Shown: in pieces, positions 22,154 through 33,373 of the stretch
Layout of the letters: each line of letters begins with the position of its first letter
Numbering within the stretch: position 1 is the first letter of the stretch
NCBI RefSeq assembly: GCF_000516985.1
Contig: NW_006917094.1
Span: 2,294,001-2,358,000 of the forward strand
Origin: Pestalotiopsis fici W106-1
Lineage: Eukaryota; Ascomycota; Sordariomycetes; Amphisphaeriales; Sporocadaceae
Direction: 5' to 3'
DNA: 64,000 nt
Made by a program: the position numbers and the translations under genes
Notes under the pieces: model-generated
What the model saw: only the letters and a program-made list of their open reading frames with translations
Told to the model about the DNA's origin: nothing
The model's database searches: none

Positions 22154-22759
22154 ATTTATCAAAGCAAGAAACAGTTTGTCACTGGTCTTGTTTTCGAGAG
22201 TGGGACCTTCGGGTGATGCAACGAGACGGGCTTGTTAAGTCTATTTGTTCACACTTTGTTTTCGTTAGATGTGGACCATCCTTCAATTCATCTTTGTATT
22301 CGCATGAGACAGATTAGTTGTCATCGAAATGCTTACATTGCTGCGACATGCAGATAAGACGCAATTATTGCAGTAAAGCCAAAATATGAAGATAAAAGTT
22401 GTACACCCTCACAATTGTCCTACATTTTCTTGTCCAGTAGGGTGACACTGAGGCAACGTATGCCTTCTGCCTATTGTCCACCGAGTAGCTCAAAATCACA
22501 AGACACAGCCACACACACTTGTATGCATCAATAAACGGATGGCATATTGTGATAGGTGGCCCGCAAGAAGCCATGCCGGCGCATCCAAAAGGCATACAGC
22601 CTCGCCCAGGCACAGCCCACCTGGCTTCAAGTAAAATACAAGGACTATTTCCCCGCACCTTGAATCCAAAAGAAGGAGAATAGAACGAATCTAGATCAAC
22701 AAAATTTTGCATGCTTACCAGCTCAATGAAAGTGGCCGCTGCCGAGTCTCATATCCAAA

Positions 22760-24751
22760 ATGTTCCAGCACGATAAACTCCTCTGTTTCTGCAGCGTTTC
22801 TAACTCGCTTATACGTGGATGCCCAACACACACGTCTACTGACATCTGGTTACCTCGCTACAAGATAAACGTACGAACAAATCCTGACGATCCGACCAAG
22901 GCCCACGTGTTGCTATCGGACTCGAAAATTGGACACAAGAAGATACAGCTTACAGACCCGCCAGACTTACCAATACACCTCCTCGTACCAAGGCCAAGCG
23001 AGCCGATAGACCCAGCACCTATACTAGTCACTAGTTGCCCCCGCTTCTTTACCTACACGTCCGGATATGGAGATGGAGATGGAGATGGACATGGACATGG
23101 ACATGAATATAGATATGAAATTAGTCTCTGTCAGTACTTATCACCCACTGGGCATCGCTGCCCACAACGGGAAGGTCACGACGGACCTCACTTATCCCCG
23201 TCATGTGCCTCTTCACCTGGCTGCTGTCTACAAAACAACCATACTGGACCGCATCTTCTTGCCAGTCGAGCATCACCAATTGATTGTAGAACAGAAGCTT
23301 GCTATCTCTGGGAAGGTCATCGCGGCCCACACAAGAAAGTCTCCATTTGTGAAACACCGGGCTGCAATCGGCCAAAGGATCACTCACATCTACTTGGAGA
23401 AGACTCCCGCACGATAGCCTCGAGACTAGATGACAAAACCAGGATTGAGATAGAAGAATCTGTCAATCGTGTGGCACAATTGGTTCTCGAATGGATGAGA
23501 GCAGAACCCCTCTTGGACCTTGACGTTGCCCTGCAAGCAGGAGACGCGCACCTGGCCACACAATCAATGCGCAATACCCATCGTCTAGGACTTATGAGTC
23601 CCTACAGCCATCCCCGGAGCAATATAGCTGATCATTATTCGACGCTCGATTCAAGTAAAAAGGAGATACGATTATTCAAACTCTCACCGAGTGCATCAGA
23701 AGTTCAATGCCAAGGTTCCTTCTCCCAATACAGTTTACGGGAATGCCCAAGCTACATTGCACTGTCATACACATGGGGAGATCAAACCGTGAAACACGAA
23801 GTTATGCTCGATCGTGGCGGGAGCATAGCTATTGGAGACAATCTTTGGAAGTTCTTGTGTCTCCAGGCCGCAATCTTGACGGAGCCGATTTATTTCTGGA
23901 TCGACGCAATTTGTATCAACCAGGAAGATGTCCGAGAACGGAACCATCAAGTGGGCATGATGAAGGCGATTTATGCGCAGGCAACTGAAGTATACGCTTG
24001 GTTGGGGCCCGAAGCCGATGACAGCGACTGCAGTATGAAGTTCTTGATACAGCAGTCCAAAAGCCCTCTGCGGATGAAAGGATGCGGATATCTCCCAATA
24101 TGGGATAGTAGGACCGCGAAAGCCCTGAGTGCGCTATGCGAGCGCCCATATTGGCGCCGAATGTGGATTATTCAAGAATTGCTGCATGCGAGAAAGATCA
24201 CCCTGTGGTGTGGCACACAGAAATCCGACTGGTCCGATATCGAGGCATTGTATCTGAAGCTTGAGACTATAGAAAACGCTCACTGGTTTGCGCATCACGA
24301 GTTTCTGATACCCATCAAGCAGAGTGCTGCTGCCACCATGGTTTGGCAGCGAGCACATTGGAGACATCCTGATACTCCAGTTCCACGACTCAGTCGATTG
24401 ATTGAGATCTTCCGCGACTGGCACTGCACCGACATTCGCGACAAGGTGTTTGCGCTTGTTGGCATGGCGACCCCAGAGTCGGCCGTTGTCCCAGACTACG
24501 CCTTGACGACCTTGGAGATATACTCTGCTGTTATGCGTAAAGTAGAGAGAGACAAAGATGGCTTTGCCAACTTGTTGTCTCAGCTTCTCGGAGTGGCGTG
24601 GAATGATGTAGATCTATGGCAGCAAACACTGTATGTTGAGCCTTCGCATTGTCTTTTTGAATTATTTACTAAATACAACAGGGTTGAGTACAAAGATCAC
24701 CCCACGGAGAGGTTGGTTCTCCGATCCAGATGCTGGAACAACTGGGATTAA
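22760..24751 (+). CDS. HET-domain protein with N-terminal tandem Cys/His repeats
   Basis: Frame of 663 residues. Residues 101-117 are a Gly/Asp then Gly/His low-complexity run. Residues 124-210 hold four units of approximate form C-x4-6-C-x4-5-H-x3-H, three ending in the tripeptide GPH: C134/H140/H144, C156/H161/H165, C176/C181/H187/H191 and C197/C202/H208/H210. This is a possible metal-binding array. The HET domain follows from about residue 330: SYIALSYTWGDQ, IYFWIDAICINQEDVRERNH, VGMMKAIYAQATEVYAWLG, RPYWRRMWIIQELLHARK and DIRDKVFALVGMATPE. Near the end, 51 nt from GTATGT to CAACAG (about 24630-24680) look like a frame-preserving intron, so the mature protein may be 17 residues shorter. 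The ATG choice is uncertain because the first 95 residues are not conserved-looking. Confidence 0.82.
   Translation: MFQHDKLLCFCSVSNSLIRGCPTHTSTDIWLPRYKINVRTNPDDPTKAHVLLSDSKIGHKKIQLTDPPDLPIHLLVPRPSEPIDPAPILVTSCPRFFTYTSGYGDGDGDGHGHGHEYRYEISLCQYLSPTGHRCPQREGHDGPHLSPSCASSPGCCLQNNHTGPHLLASRASPIDCRTEACYLWEGHRGPHKKVSICETPGCNRPKDHSHLLGEDSRTIASRLDDKTRIEIEESVNRVAQLVLEWMRAEPLLDLDVALQAGDAHLATQSMRNTHRLGLMSPYSHPRSNIADHYSTLDSSKKEIRLFKLSPSASEVQCQGSFSQYSLRECPSYIALSYTWGDQTVKHEVMLDRGGSIAIGDNLWKFLCLQAAILTEPIYFWIDAICINQEDVRERNHQVGMMKAIYAQATEVYAWLGPEADDSDCSMKFLIQQSKSPLRMKGCGYLPIWDSRTAKALSALCERPYWRRMWIIQELLHARKITLWCGTQKSDWSDIEALYLKLETIENAHWFAHHEFLIPIKQSAAATMVWQRAHWRHPDTPVPRLSRLIEIFRDWHCTDIRDKVFALVGMATPESAVVPDYALTTLEIYSAVMRKVERDKDGFANLLSQLLGVAWNDVDLWQQTLYVEPSHCLFELFTKYNRVEYKDHPTERLVLRSRCWNNWD
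23065..23105. repeat. Hexanucleotide microsatellite inside HET gene
   Basis: Tandem GGAGAT units then GGACAT units, in frame, encode Gly-Asp then Gly-His pairs just before the Cys/His repeats. Confidence 0.8.
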
Positions 24752-25600
24752 GCCTTCCGTCACAAATAACAGCTTAACACCTTGACCGCGAAGCCTTGAG
24801 AACACATAATATTCGTGACGATAAGGGTTTTTATTTAATGGAATCTTGGGTGTCAATAGAATAGAAACGGCGATATAAATCTTCCCGACTTGTCATAAAA
24901 AGTTACAGAATAGTGCCTAAGGGATAGGTAATATCAGCCCCACTCCTAGGCTTCCAGCGACGCTCATGATGACGATGCTTTGGGTTAAAGCATTCAAATC
25001 AGTGTGGTCGTCGCGTGCTGGCAATTATCCATTCGCGTACTGATGAGCAGTACAACCATGCTACAATTGTCTTCGTGATGCTTCAGTTGTGCTACCACAG
25101 GTGCCGGGCGAGTCTCCTAGTCGTGGACCAGGATACCGTTGAAAGTGCCGAATCATTCAATTTAGATGAGAGGCTGCCACGTGAGCATTTTCTCGCAAAT
25201 ACTTGCGTAAATAGGTACGGGCTATATGTGATGTGGAGACTATCGTTGTTTTATTGAATAAGACTGCCGCACATGGATTTCAATGCATCGGAGCCCAGAG
25301 CGGTGTGTCGCGTGTGGGCAAATGAGAGAAATTATGCTTTGGTAGTGCATCATAGACGGCATTCCGAATGATTCTCTTGCCAAAATCATTGCCCAACATT
25401 AATGGGATTGTGCCTGTTGGTTTTGGGCAGTATTGCATGGTGCTTGCCGCATCAACGGATTGACTGTGTCTTGCTTACTAGAGTACTGTATGCCACAAGG
25501 TTTCATATTTCATCACACGATCTTCATGGCACGGCAGCAAAATTGCACTTTCCACCGCATCTCCTTTTCAATCTACAACGGTGTTCTCATCCGTACGGGG

Positions 25601-25620
25601 TTTTTTTTTTTTTTTTTTTT
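25601..25620. repeat. Poly-T run (20 nt)
   Basis: Uninterrupted T homopolymer in the gene-free stretch. Confidence 0.9.
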
Positions 25621-27840
25621 GAGAATGGTGACGTTGTGCGAGAGCCGACATCGGCAAATGTCTCATCCGTCTGTGATCGGCTTGCGTTTCGACGAGACAT
25701 TGCGGACGCCTTTAGTGACGCCAAACCTGTGCGCCCAGCTCAAATGGTACAACGTGGCCATAATGACATCCACCGAAAATTCTCATCACAAACATTTTGA
25801 TCGTGGCTTACTTGACTGCCCTCTAATCCTACGTTTGCCCTACGAAGATACAGCTCAGTGCCATCATACCATGCATTGCCTATTACAATGCCACGAAGAA
25901 TCGTTTCATTCGGAGTCGTGCTATCATAGCACGCAGTGCGCCTCCAGCGCTCTCTTTGAAGCGCAGCCTTGTTCAGCGAGTTGAGTGATGTGGACTGTAA
26001 CGCCAAGCGCAACAAAAGTCCCAATTGGACAAAACTTGCATCCCACAAGAATGTATGTGTTACATCTTGGCTTTCTTGTAACACCAGACGAACTTATTGC
26101 ATCGGAGGCATCCCCAAATCCCTTTGCAATACATGCGTCTTGGGGTCCAAGACTACCACACCCTGAAGCCTCACCTACAATAAGTACCAAACACGCACTC
26201 AATCAAGTGCCTTTGCGTATACAAGCCTTTCATGAATGGCCTGTACACGTTCCAATAAGTCCTTGATTCGACCGCGTAGAGCGCCATCATTCAGCGATCT
26301 GCGCCGCGGTCTCATCATCGGCCTTACCTTTATGCCGTCTCATGACCTTGCGACGAGTACGATTTGACCAGCTGGCATTGTCTACACAACAAGGCATTTC
26401 GTATCCGTGATACGAGCTCCCTTCTTGATGCACAGTTCGCTCGAAGTTGAATATATACAACCCATGATGGTGTGAGGGCTTTCAGGTGTTGCAACTTGGG
26501 GGCTGCGGGGTAGCTCCAGACCTTGGTCCGACTACCTCATTTGTGAGGCTACAGATTGATACCTGGGAAAAGGCTGGACAGGTGCAGATTGAGAACATCC
26601 ACTTTCATACAAGCATGTGATGAGTATCAGTTCTATGAAATGACTGCTCATGAAAATTAGCAAGTTTTGCCTGGTTGAAGTCTGGCCAATGTAGGTAGTT
26701 TTGTGATGGACCATGAAACTTGTACTCCCCAATGAAATCGCCCGGGTATTGGTGTGAATCGTCAGTGTCGAGATGAGGCTCTGCTCAACCAGGTGGTCCA
26801 GGCTCCGGCTGCTAATGCCGCAGGAACAGGCCACCCTCGGCTATATTACCGTTCTAGTAAAGTAAAGGCAATGGGGACGGGTTTACCTCATTATATAACC
26901 CAGCCTTACGGCCAAGCAGGGACCGTTGAGCAGTGGGGGACGATTTCCGGTTGCCTTTCCGGTTGGCGAGTAGGAAATCAAGTTGGGGGGTTTTCCGTTG
27001 ACCTGGATCGTGCGTGACCCATGGCCTGCTGAGATGGGAGGTCTTTTCCATGGCGTATGTATCTACTATCAATGTCAAGGATGCAGTGAGGGGATGGACC
27101 ACGGTCAGGAGGGAAAAAATTGAGGCTCTGCGCGGAGCCTTATGATGAATGGCTTGATCACTCATCAAAATCAGGAAAGACACAAGGTGATCTCGGGTGG
27201 GTGAGTGCAACGGTTGATCCTAGCAGAGCCAGCCCCGCGGCACGGGCTGAGGTCTAGCACCTGGCACCTGCAGCAGAGCGAATACTAGTGCATGTACGTA
27301 CTCTGTACACCGCTGTAAAATTTGGAGGGGTTACGTGGGATAAGGACCCACCTGTTGAGCCGCACTGCACGGCCAACAGAGGATCTGATCTGGCTGGTGG
27401 GCGGGCACCTGGATCGCTCTGCCTTTGTTTCGACTTACACAGGAAAAGGTTGTCATGTGTCCAAGTGCCGATCTGAGTCTCCGAGTCACCGCTGAGATAT
27501 TGTTGAGACATAGCTCTTGCCTCATCGACTGTGCCGAGACGAGTATACATGCATCCGATGGAAGTCAGTTGGTGAGTTCATGATTGGCCTACCTGGAAGC
27601 AGGTAAAGTACGTAGCCATTCCCCTTGCAGGAGTCGCCCAGGCTCTCAGCACCAAAGGAATGCGATGAGTAAGTCGCGACCACAAGAAATGTACTGCCTT
27701 TCTTTTCTTCTCTTTCCAATCTTTGCTTATTCTGATTGATAACCATCATTGGAGTTTCAGCTCCAGAAACGCTCTCTTCCGAGGCTGTTTCCGCCGTCTT
27801 TGCTTCTCTCCCACAACTTGCCGTTTCTTCTTATCTCAGG

Positions 27841-27856
27841 AAAAAAAAAAAAAAAA
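27841..27856. repeat. Poly-A run (16 nt)
   Basis: Uninterrupted A homopolymer upstream of the F-box gene. Confidence 0.9.
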
Positions 27857-28251
27857 CAGCCACAGCTGCGTGGAAATGGCAACCGCACGACCACAATGAC
27901 ATTCTGTCTCAGGCGTGTCAATGGAGCACCATTGTGGCACGCGAGACAGTACGAACGGTTCACGAACAATTTTCTTTCCCGCCCCAGTCCAATGTAGGTA
28001 TTCATTCCGACGCCCTACTGGCTAGGTAAGGCTGGCTGCACTACCAGCGGTGGGGACCTACTCACTTCCCTCTCCACTGAGACTTGTATAAGAGCCTTGG
28101 GGCAAGACCTCTGCATCATTTTTCACTTTTCTCACCATGTAAGCCTTGCCTTACCGTCCTCGTCAGACTCATTCTCATGTAATCAGCAGGTTGGGTTCTC
28201 ATATGTTCTTGGTCGTATCATTGAAGCCATTATCGTGGGAGATTCCAGCAG

Positions 28252-30479
28252 ATGCCTCCAGGTTCCAGTGCCAGTGCCTCTCAGACTCTCACGCCAGGCA
28301 GCTTCAGGACCGATGATGATACCACTGAAATTGTCCACTCGGCATCCGTCACTCATACGAATGCTTCAGAGGGGCCGGAGATCACGCGAGTTCCAGGATT
28401 CAAACGTCTACCATACGAAATCCTGTCATACATTGTGCAAGAACTATCACTGGAGACCATTTTCGACTTGGCTCAAACCTGCCACCATTTTGAGTATTTG
28501 GTCAGGGAAGTCAATCTATGCAAAATGCTTCTGAGGGTAATCTCCGGCTTGACCAGCTTCTCTGAGCTATGCTGACGCTGTTGTCCTAGTTGAAAGCTCC
28601 ATTTTCACCAGAAGCTGCCGAGGCAAAAAGTGATGGCCGCTTTGACAGGGCCCTTAGAAGACTTGTCAAGCGCCGAAGAGCATTCGCTCAAGCATCTCCG
28701 TATGCAATGGGAATCGTTGGGGTCGCAGACTCCTATATATATTACAATGGCTGGCTTTTGTATGTTGTAGGGGACCGTCCAGAAAAGCGTCTCCATATTC
28801 TTGACCTGCAAAACACCAATAATCAGGAGGTCATCGTCAACATACCAAGGCTCATTGCCCGTTCAATTCCCGAATCCGAAACTGGGCGAAAGTACACTTT
28901 TCGAGCTTTGTACCACGCAGCCGGTATCACAACATGCCTGCTGTCTTACACACGTCCAACACCCCGCAGTTGGCTTATGGTCTTCAATGCACAAGAGCGG
29001 CAATTTTTCGGTACAATCCCGCTAGAATCAACGATACGCCTCTTTGTACGAAACAACGCAAAAGATTTGGTTTATGGTACTCATTCGGAATACGATGCAA
29101 GTGGTAACCGCAAATGGATTCTCCACCACTACAACATGGAATCTCAAGACTTGTCTCACGCTGGCAGGATGACCATGTCTGATTTGGTTGGTTACGAAGT
29201 TGGATCCGCCGTGTGTTTTGAAATATTCGACAAGTATCTATACGGGTGTTCCAATCAGACCTCGTTTGAATTGGAAGAGATTGACTGGACGTCTTATTAT
29301 TATTGCTTCCGTGTTTCACTGGATGGCTTCAACCGGGAAAGCATAGAGGTCATGCAAAAAAGGGACGCTTTCAGGAGGCAACATAGGGAAGGACCGATAG
29401 ATGATCGCTGGACTTTTCTCACCCTCAGTCAGCACGAGGAGGACGGCTCAATTAAGCTGACAGAGTGCCGTCGCGAGTGGCTGAACGGTGGAAGCGAAAA
29501 CAGACGAACATATTACACAAAGGATGTAAGATTCGATCGCCCGACCTCTGAGCGGGACGGGCCTGAGAGCACAGGTCTCGGCATTGATGGTAACGATCCT
29601 TGGCCAGATGAACCATTGGTACGTTTGATCCGAAGCAGTGATCGCCCCAATTTCGGCAGAAGCTCCGAAAGACAGTTCCATCCAGGCGATTACGGACCAT
29701 CCATGTTCAGCAGGAGCAAGACTTATTTGTCCACTTACTCTCATTCATGTGGCACATTTATGGATTTGGTTGACGATCCTCACCCATATGATCCAGATAC
29801 ACAACGCCTGCGGATCAGGACTGGGTCGAGAACATGCAACTCGTCGGCTGCAACACAAGCTGCTGCACAGCATGGCCCCCACGATGGACAAGTGGCTCGA
29901 GAAGATGCCAGTCGGGCTCATTGCAACAGCATTGCCTTTTGGCCGCCTGATGTTGATCACAGGGAAGCCGAGGCTCGTGCAGACATTTTTCAGAGACTCA
30001 ATCAGGCCATGAATCCGGCCGGACTTCGTGGAAGCGTCACAGCGGCAGGTGATTGCCGAACTATTGTCTATTCAACAAGCAATGCAGGAGGTAGCACTGC
30101 CATGAAAGTACTGGTGGTACTTTCTTTCGACCCCGCGATCAGAATGGCTGGAATGATTCGTGCAGGTAGCATAACGTCCCAGAATAAGAATGACGATGCC
30201 AGCAAAGTCCGTCAACACATGGGTGCGGCCGGTCCAAACGGGAAAGTCGAAAAGTCTGACCGTGAGACCGAATTGCCAGGTCACAGTCATGATGATGTGC
30301 ATAAGACCACAAGTTTCGTGCGGAGTCAGATTCAGATTGTTCCGTGGTCTGATAAACAAAACCTTTCACTACCAGCCGTGTGGACATTGGACGAAACGCC
30401 TTGGGCGGCAGTAGAAGAAGCCATGCATCACAAGCTTGCTGCCAAGTATGATTTCAGCTATTTTGAAGACGCAACATAA
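28252..30479 (+). CDS. F-box protein with long uncharacterised C-terminus
   Basis: Exon 1 (28252-28536) and exon 2 (28590-30479) join in phase 0 through a 53-nt intron, giving 724 residues. The F-box is at about residues 48-90: VPGFKRLPYEILSYIVQELS then IFDLAQTCHHFEYLVREV. F-box proteins link substrates to Skp1-Cullin ubiquitin ligases. Exon 2 starts with a basic segment (RALRRLVKRRRAF). It continues with stretches reading like propeller blades or a substrate-binding fold (YIYYNGWLLYVVGDRPEKRL, HILDLQNTNNQ, WLMVFNAQERQFFGTIPLES), then a Ser/Arg/Asp-rich region. It ends with a conserved-looking tail, VWTLDETPWAAVEEAMHHK. The substrate is unknown. It sits beside HET genes; no functional link can be shown. 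Confidence 0.82.
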
Positions 30480-32010
30480 ATGGAGGTTGGAGAGATTTCT
30501 CTCAAGGCATTCCAAATTGTTATTATGGACCTCAACGGTTCTTCATGCCGTATTTCTTGAAACGGAGCTTCGGCTGGCCTGCCGCTTGCCAGTTGCCGTT
30601 GGAAGCGGTTGGTATTTATTATGGCCACCACCGTTCCGTAACGAGGTAACAGAATAAAACCTATGGGTACCGCGGTGCTTAACGTATGGGATCAAGATTG
30701 CGAGTCAAGTTGCGTGTAAATTGCTTCTTTCGTGTATGCCTCGGCCAGTAGTACAATGGAGCCGGTGAGATTGGATAAGGCTGGCAACTGGCCCGGAAGA
30801 GCTTCTGTAAACGCCCCTGCTAGTTTACGCCCGGCATGAGTGCACAAATTCAATGAATGTAGCAACAACGTTTATCATTGATTGAATTTGACTTTGGGTT
30901 GCATGGATTGTCTGTCTCTCTCGCAAGGCTATTCCATGTCCGTCTGCAGCCGATTACACCAATCTGCCCCCATCGCCGAAATCGTACTCTCCTCAGTGGC
31001 TGCACTGCGCGCGTGCGCTGGGGCATATTGTACATGTACACAGTCAGATACAACCCTCTAACTTTTTTCCCGCATCATCTTGCATTGTATCCGCAGTCCT
31101 CGAGAACCTGACAGGCGGCTTGGCATTTTGTTCTCCATTATGAAATCAATCTGTCGTTGGGGCTAAAATTCCCACCAGGGTATGTAGGTGGTTGACATTT
31201 CCGCTTACCATTCACCGCCGCCAATATTTCCCATCTAAACAGACTACTTTCGGTGCCAGAATAGCTGATCAATGGTGTATATAATCGACAGCATTACATT
31301 GTTGAAGACTGGCCAAATGCAAAGATTTCAACAGCCTATCGGCATTCTCGTTGTGTCGCTTTGTCTTACAAAACGATACTGTTCTAGACCAAGGCGTGAT
31401 CGTGTATACCACCTCATTAGTAGAGAAAGCCACACAAGATGCAGTCGCTTGACAAATAATTTCCAGTTGGCTCTCATCATTTCATGGATCGAACAATTTA
31501 TGGCTACTCACCCACCTTGTCACTTGTAACACCAAGGAGCATTAGTTCTAGTACCAAGAATTAAATGCAAGTTCACCAAGTCCTTTGTCGTAGTGATATT
31601 CCGGTGAGCCTAAGTATGACAGTCATTCTTCAGGGATAGTTCATTCGATATTTGTATCTCTAAAGCTTGGGTCAAGAGCAAACATAGATGGGATGAGTCG
31701 GGAAGTCAAGGTCTCGCTTCTCAAATAGACTACGACAGTGGTCTAGCGTTTCTCTTCCTAGGCCTACTGCGAGATTCAGTGTTGAGAAGCAAGTTGCATT
31801 GACATGCCACTTAACACGTACTCTGCACTTTTATTCTCATCGCATGCGCGAATGATCTTGAAAGCATACGAGAATCCTGGTACGTCTGATAGAGTCCAGG
31901 AGCGGTCACGGTGTAATTCTTCTGGAAGCACAAGTGTAGTGCCTATGCTGATACAACACGAGGTCACAACAGACTGAGCCCGCATACTTGAATTGAGTCT
32001 ATACATTTTG
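30480..32010. other. Intergenic, 1.5 kb, no gene seen
   Basis: Lies between the 3' ends of the convergent F-box and Ldh2-family genes. No frame has protein character. One isolated CGG-N8-CCG match (30571-30584) is treated as background. Confidence 0.6.
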
Positions 32011-33081
32011 CTACGTCGACTTAATAACGATTGAGTCAGCATTGACTTTGCGCGCCTCGTCGTTCAAAGCATCGATTTCTGCCTGTACGTAGGGTATGCC
32101 CGTTTTCTCGCGCTCGCTCTGAGCAATTTGCTCTAGTTCGCCAGGGAAATAGATCCTGTCAACCCCTGCCGCCTTATCGGATCCGACAACCCTTTGATAC
32201 AAATAGTCCATACGCTGCCGAAACTCGTCCAAGTCCAGAAAGAGGTCCGGCTTGATTGCGACAAGAAAGTGCCCGACATCCGCCGGCTTGGAAGGGTCAT
32301 AAGGGTTGGTGACATGGCCAGCGTAAGCAGATCCGGATAGAACGCCAGAAAATACATCCATCATGATGGCCAAGGCCGATCCCTTCGGACCACCCATTGG
32401 TAGCATGACACCTCCAAGAGCAGCCTCGGGGTCATCGGTAGGTCGTCCCTCGGAATCCAGAGCCCAATCCAGAGGAATCTTCTCGCCGCGCCTCTTGGCC
32501 TTGTAGATTTTGCCACGGGCGGCGATCGAGGGCGCCATATCGAGGATAAACGGCATATCCTTGCCCGGAGCACCGCAAGCAATAGGCGACACGCCCATGA
32601 GTTTGCTCTGGCCACCCCAGACGGGCAAGGCGGGGCTCGAGTTGGTGAAGACGAGACTCATCATGCCGGCATCGAGGGCCTGCTGGACGACCCAGGCGCT
32701 CATGCCAAAGTGATTCGAGTGGGCGACGCTGGCCATGCCAATGCCGTAGACGCGCGCCGACTCGACGGCGGCAGCCATGCCGGCCTGCGCCGCGACAAAG
32801 CCAAAGCCGTTATGGCCGTCGACGTGCGCGACCACGGGCGTGACCTGGCGCAGCTCGGGCGAGGCCGCCGCGTCCAGCACGCCCTGCCGGATCCGCGCCA
32901 TGTACGAGGGGATCCGGTTGATGCCGTGCGTGTCGACGCCCCGTAAGTCTGCCGCGACTAGGCACTTGGCCACTATGGCGGCGTTGGCCGCGGGTACCCC
33001 GTTGCCCTGCAAGACGGCCTCCACGAAGCGTCTGGCTTCAGAAGCCTCGACGTAGACTTTGGGCTCTTGAACTTCTGTCAT
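32011..33081 (-). CDS. Malate/L-lactate dehydrogenase (Ldh2) family oxidoreductase
   Basis: Single exon; the start at MTEVQEPKVYVEAS gives 356 residues, the usual length for the family. Landmarks are LVAADLRGVDTHGINRIPSY near the N-terminus, GNGVPAANA, the catalytic-His segment VAHSNHFGMSAWVVQQA, LVFTNSSPALPVWGG, MGVSPIACGAPGKDMPFILD and MGGPKGSALAIMMDVFSG. The family has its own NAD(P)-binding fold, unrelated to classical lactate dehydrogenase. It includes ureidoglycolate dehydrogenase (AllD), 2,3-diketogulonate reductase (YiaK), sulfolactate dehydrogenase (ComC) and cyclic imino-acid reductases (DpkA). The exact substrate is therefore open, but 2-ketoacid/2-hydroxyacid chemistry is likely. 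It is divergent from TF2; the 290-bp gap holds CGG-N6-CCG and CGG-N8-CCG sites. Confidence 0.9.
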   Translation of the reverse strand: MTEVQEPKVYVEASEARRFVEAVLQGNGVPAANAAIVAKCLVAADLRGVDTHGINRIPSYMARIRQGVLDAAASPELRQVTPVVAHVDGHNGFGFVAAQAGMAAAVESARVYGIGMASVAHSNHFGMSAWVVQQALDAGMMSLVFTNSSPALPVWGGQSKLMGVSPIACGAPGKDMPFILDMAPSIAARGKIYKAKRRGEKIPLDWALDSEGRPTDDPEAALGGVMLPMGGPKGSALAIMMDVFSGVLSGSAYAGHVTNPYDPSKPADVGHFLVAIKPDLFLDLDEFRQRMDYLYQRVVGSDKAAGVDRIYFPGELEQIAQSEREKTGIPYVQAEIDALNDEARKVNADSIVIKST

Positions 33082-33172
33082 TTTGCAAGTTTTGAATATA
33101 GTATCAAACAAGCTGCTTTCCGTAGAGAAAAATACGAATTAATTGCTGTCATATTCGTAACTCTTATTAGAG

Positions 33173-33211
33173 CTTCCGCGGAAGAGTCCTTCATCATAGC
33201 GGACTAGTCCG
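33173..33211. promoter_or_regulatory. Two perfect 12-bp palindromes in Ldh2/TF2 promoter
   Basis: CTTCCGCGGAAG (33173-33184) and CGGACTAGTCCG (33200-33211) are both perfect palindromes. The second is CGG-N6-CCG, the spacing bound by the Ppr1/UaY type of Zn2Cys6 regulator. Confidence 0.5.
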
Positions 33212-33287
33212 GCGCCATTGTGGGTAAGCTAGTAGGCGTGTAGGTGTTTTCGTCCACTACTAAAGTTCAACGGTAAAAGTCCGTCCT

Positions 33288-33301
33288 CGGGCTCTTCTCC
33301 G
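33288..33301. promoter_or_regulatory. CGG-N8-CCG inverted site
   Basis: CGGGCTCTTCTCCG, 73 bp upstream of the preferred TF2 start and about 207 bp from the Ldh2-family start; it contains TTCT within the spacer. Confidence 0.5.
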
Positions 33302-33373
33302 CACCCTCGCATATCTTCCGCCGTCAGCTCCTCGACCACCGTGGACACTCTGCCATGTCTGCCACAGAAGCAC

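Larger units (their letters stand above)
24752..28251. other. 3.5-kb stretch with no supported gene
   Basis: The frames are short, low in family character and lack sensible intron continuation; one near 25433-25984 runs through a poly-T tract. The stretch holds T20 (25601-25620) and A16 (27841-27856). It also has two chance-type CGG-N8-CCG matches (26838-26851, 26948-26961), the second within a short direct repeat of TTTCCGGTTG-like sequence. A decayed gene cannot be excluded. Confidence 0.5.

Noticed and set aside
25433..25984. 183-residue plus-strand frame
   Set aside because: Runs through a T20 homopolymer encoding poly-Phe and shows no conserved motif.
26838..30584. Extra CGG-N8-CCG matches at 26838, 26948 and 30571
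   Set aside because: They are not within a plausible promoter of a block gene and lack the TTCT-type spacer; kept as a by-eye estimate of background.
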